The notes beneath the pieces were generated by a model. That model was not told where the DNA came from and searched no databases. It saw only the letters and a program-made list of their open reading frames with translations. Positions 63,309-64,000 of a stretch of DNA of 64,000 bases are shown piece after piece (position 1 is the first letter of the stretch; every line of letters starts with the position of its first letter). This stretch comes from Nitrobacter vulgaris (GTDB taxonomy: Bacteria; Pseudomonadota; Alphaproteobacteria; Rhizobiales; Xanthobacteraceae), in contig NZ_MWPQ01000040.1 in NCBI RefSeq assembly GCF_002028545.1, positions 124,001-188,000 of the forward strand, given 5' to 3'. The translations under genes and the position numbers were made by a program.

Positions 63309-64000
63309 GTGGCGTTGACCAATACCGCCATCCAAAACCTCAAGCCGAAAAGCAAGCCGTATAAGGTCAGCGATGGTGGCGGGCTGTTTCTTCTCGTAAC
63401 GACTAAAGGATCGCGCCTCTGGCGATTCGCCTACCGCTTTGGAGGTAAGCAAAAGACGATCTCTTTCGGCTCGTACCCAGACGTGAAACTCGCAGCGGCT
63501 CGCGATCAACGCGACGCCGCGCGCGGCCTCCTCCGTCAGGAAATTGATCCGTCGCAGGCGCGTAAGGACGAAGAACGAAAGCGCCAGTCCGCCCGCTCCT
63601 TCCGGGAAGTCGCTGAGGAGTGGTGGGAAGCGAAAGGTAAGTTCGGCAAGAACGCCGCTATAAAGGGCTCTCGTACTCAAACGCGCGATAAGAAGCTATT
63701 GACAAATCTTTATCGGGCCATCGGCGAGCGATCCATCTCCGAGATCAACACCGCTGAGCTGCACCATGGACTCGCCAAACTCGCAAACCGTGGCCTTGGC
63801 GATACAGTCGCTCGTTGCCGCGCTGCAGCATCGCGCGTATTCCGATATGGAATGGCGACCGGAAAGTGCGCCACGGATCCTGCACACGCCCTCACGGGAG
63901 CGTTCACTTCCCCAAAAGTTAAGCACCGTCCCGGTCTGACAGAGCCGAGCGCTGTGGGCGAACTCATGCGCAACGTGGCGGCCTATCGCCAAAACTTCGG
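63309..64000 (+). CDS. P4-type tyrosine integrase, 5' part (runs off right edge)
   Basis: 230 codons visible, open at the right edge; family members have about 390-420 residues. GTG start. The Arm-binding DUF4102 domain is clear: LTNTAIQNLKPKSKPYKVSDGGGLFLLVTTKGSRLWRFAYRF (in parts), then KTISFGSYPDVKLAAARDQRDAARGLLRQEIDPSQARK. A core-binding SAM-like domain follows (FREVAEEWWEAKG to ARCRAAASRVFRYGMATGKC). The catalytic domain with R-H-R-Y residues would lie to the right. It mediates integration of the island next to tRNA-Asn. Confidence 0.93.
   Translation, partial: MALTNTAIQNLKPKSKPYKVSDGGGLFLLVTTKGSRLWRFAYRFGGKQKTISFGSYPDVKLAAARDQRDAARGLLRQEIDPSQARKDEERKRQSARSFREVAEEWWEAKGKFGKNAAIKGSRTQTRDKKLLTNLYRAIGERSISEINTAELHHGLAKLANRGLGDTVARCRAAASRVFRYGMATGKCATDPAHALTGAFTSPKVKHRPGLTEPSAVGELMRNVAAYRQNF

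Noticed and set aside
63192-63680. Minus-strand frame of 162 codons
   Set aside because: Antisense to the integrase gene, which shows a DUF4102 domain on the plus strand.

Overview
The window looks like chromosomal DNA of an alphaproteobacterium of the order Hyphomicrobiales, most likely the Bradyrhizobium/Nitrobacter/Afipia/Rhodopseudomonas group. The reasons are: core genes that look alphaproteobacterial (a DUF2155 protein next to an NDUFA12 homologue, complex I assembly-factor homologues, a stand-alone receiver with a PF-FATGYG-type motif, the order serS-surE-pcm-nlpD, tatABC); GC content near 60 percent by eye; and three copies of a hairpin repeat that I recall from genomes of this group. 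No rRNA operon, CRISPR array or complete prophage is visible.

Layout. 1-9.6 kb: 5' part of glyA, a small DUF3606 gene, an AT-richer DUF4062 gene, tRNA-Leu, an orphan FliN-like gene, lipB, acylphosphatase and pccA (propionyl-CoA carboxylase), a 1-Cys peroxiredoxin and frmA (formaldehyde oxidation). 9.7-17.3 kb: a CHASE2 class III cyclase, a TPR plus beta-barrel outer-membrane protein resembling Slam, tRNA-Arg, a GrlR-like gene and a large PAS sensor kinase. 17.5-28.9 kb: a fused indolepyruvate ferredoxin oxidoreductase, an isocitrate-lyase/PEP-mutase family enzyme, the H+-pyrophosphatase hppA, an aminotransferase, and periplasmic M48 protease and DsbA-like proteins. 29-36.5 kb: aroQ-accB-accC, a three-gene sensor operon and aat. 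36.5-45 kb: a chemotaxis receptor, DUF2155, a FecR-domain surface protein, an NDUFA12 homologue, tandem GNATs, DUF3597 and DUF2189. 45-54.6 kb: trmFO, an unusual kinase-like/adenylation-domain fusion, yajC-secD-secF followed by NDUFAF3-like and NDUFAF6-like genes, a DUF815 ATPase and chrA. 54.8-62.8 kb: NlpD-like, pcm, surE, serS, tatABC and a second pcm-like gene. 63-64 kb: tRNA-Asn followed by a P4-type integrase that runs off the right edge, marking the start of a genomic island.

The genes fall into working groups: inner-membrane protein export (YajC/SecD/SecF and TatABC), acyl-CoA and fatty-acid carboxylation (PccA, AccBC, LipB), envelope maintenance (M48, ScsC/DsbA-like, NlpD-like), complex I accessory functions (NDUFA12, NDUFAF3 and NDUFAF6 homologues), and sensing (two large kinases, an operon of CHASE3 kinase plus two receivers, an MCP, a cyclase). 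The places most worth a second look are the Slam-like, CHASE2 and FecR trio, the kinase/ANL-C fusion, a roughly 60-residue AT-richer insertion in seryl-tRNA synthetase, the DUF4062 gene and the island at tRNA-Asn. Start sites were chosen by eye from ribosome-binding sites and family alignments held in memory. No database search was run.
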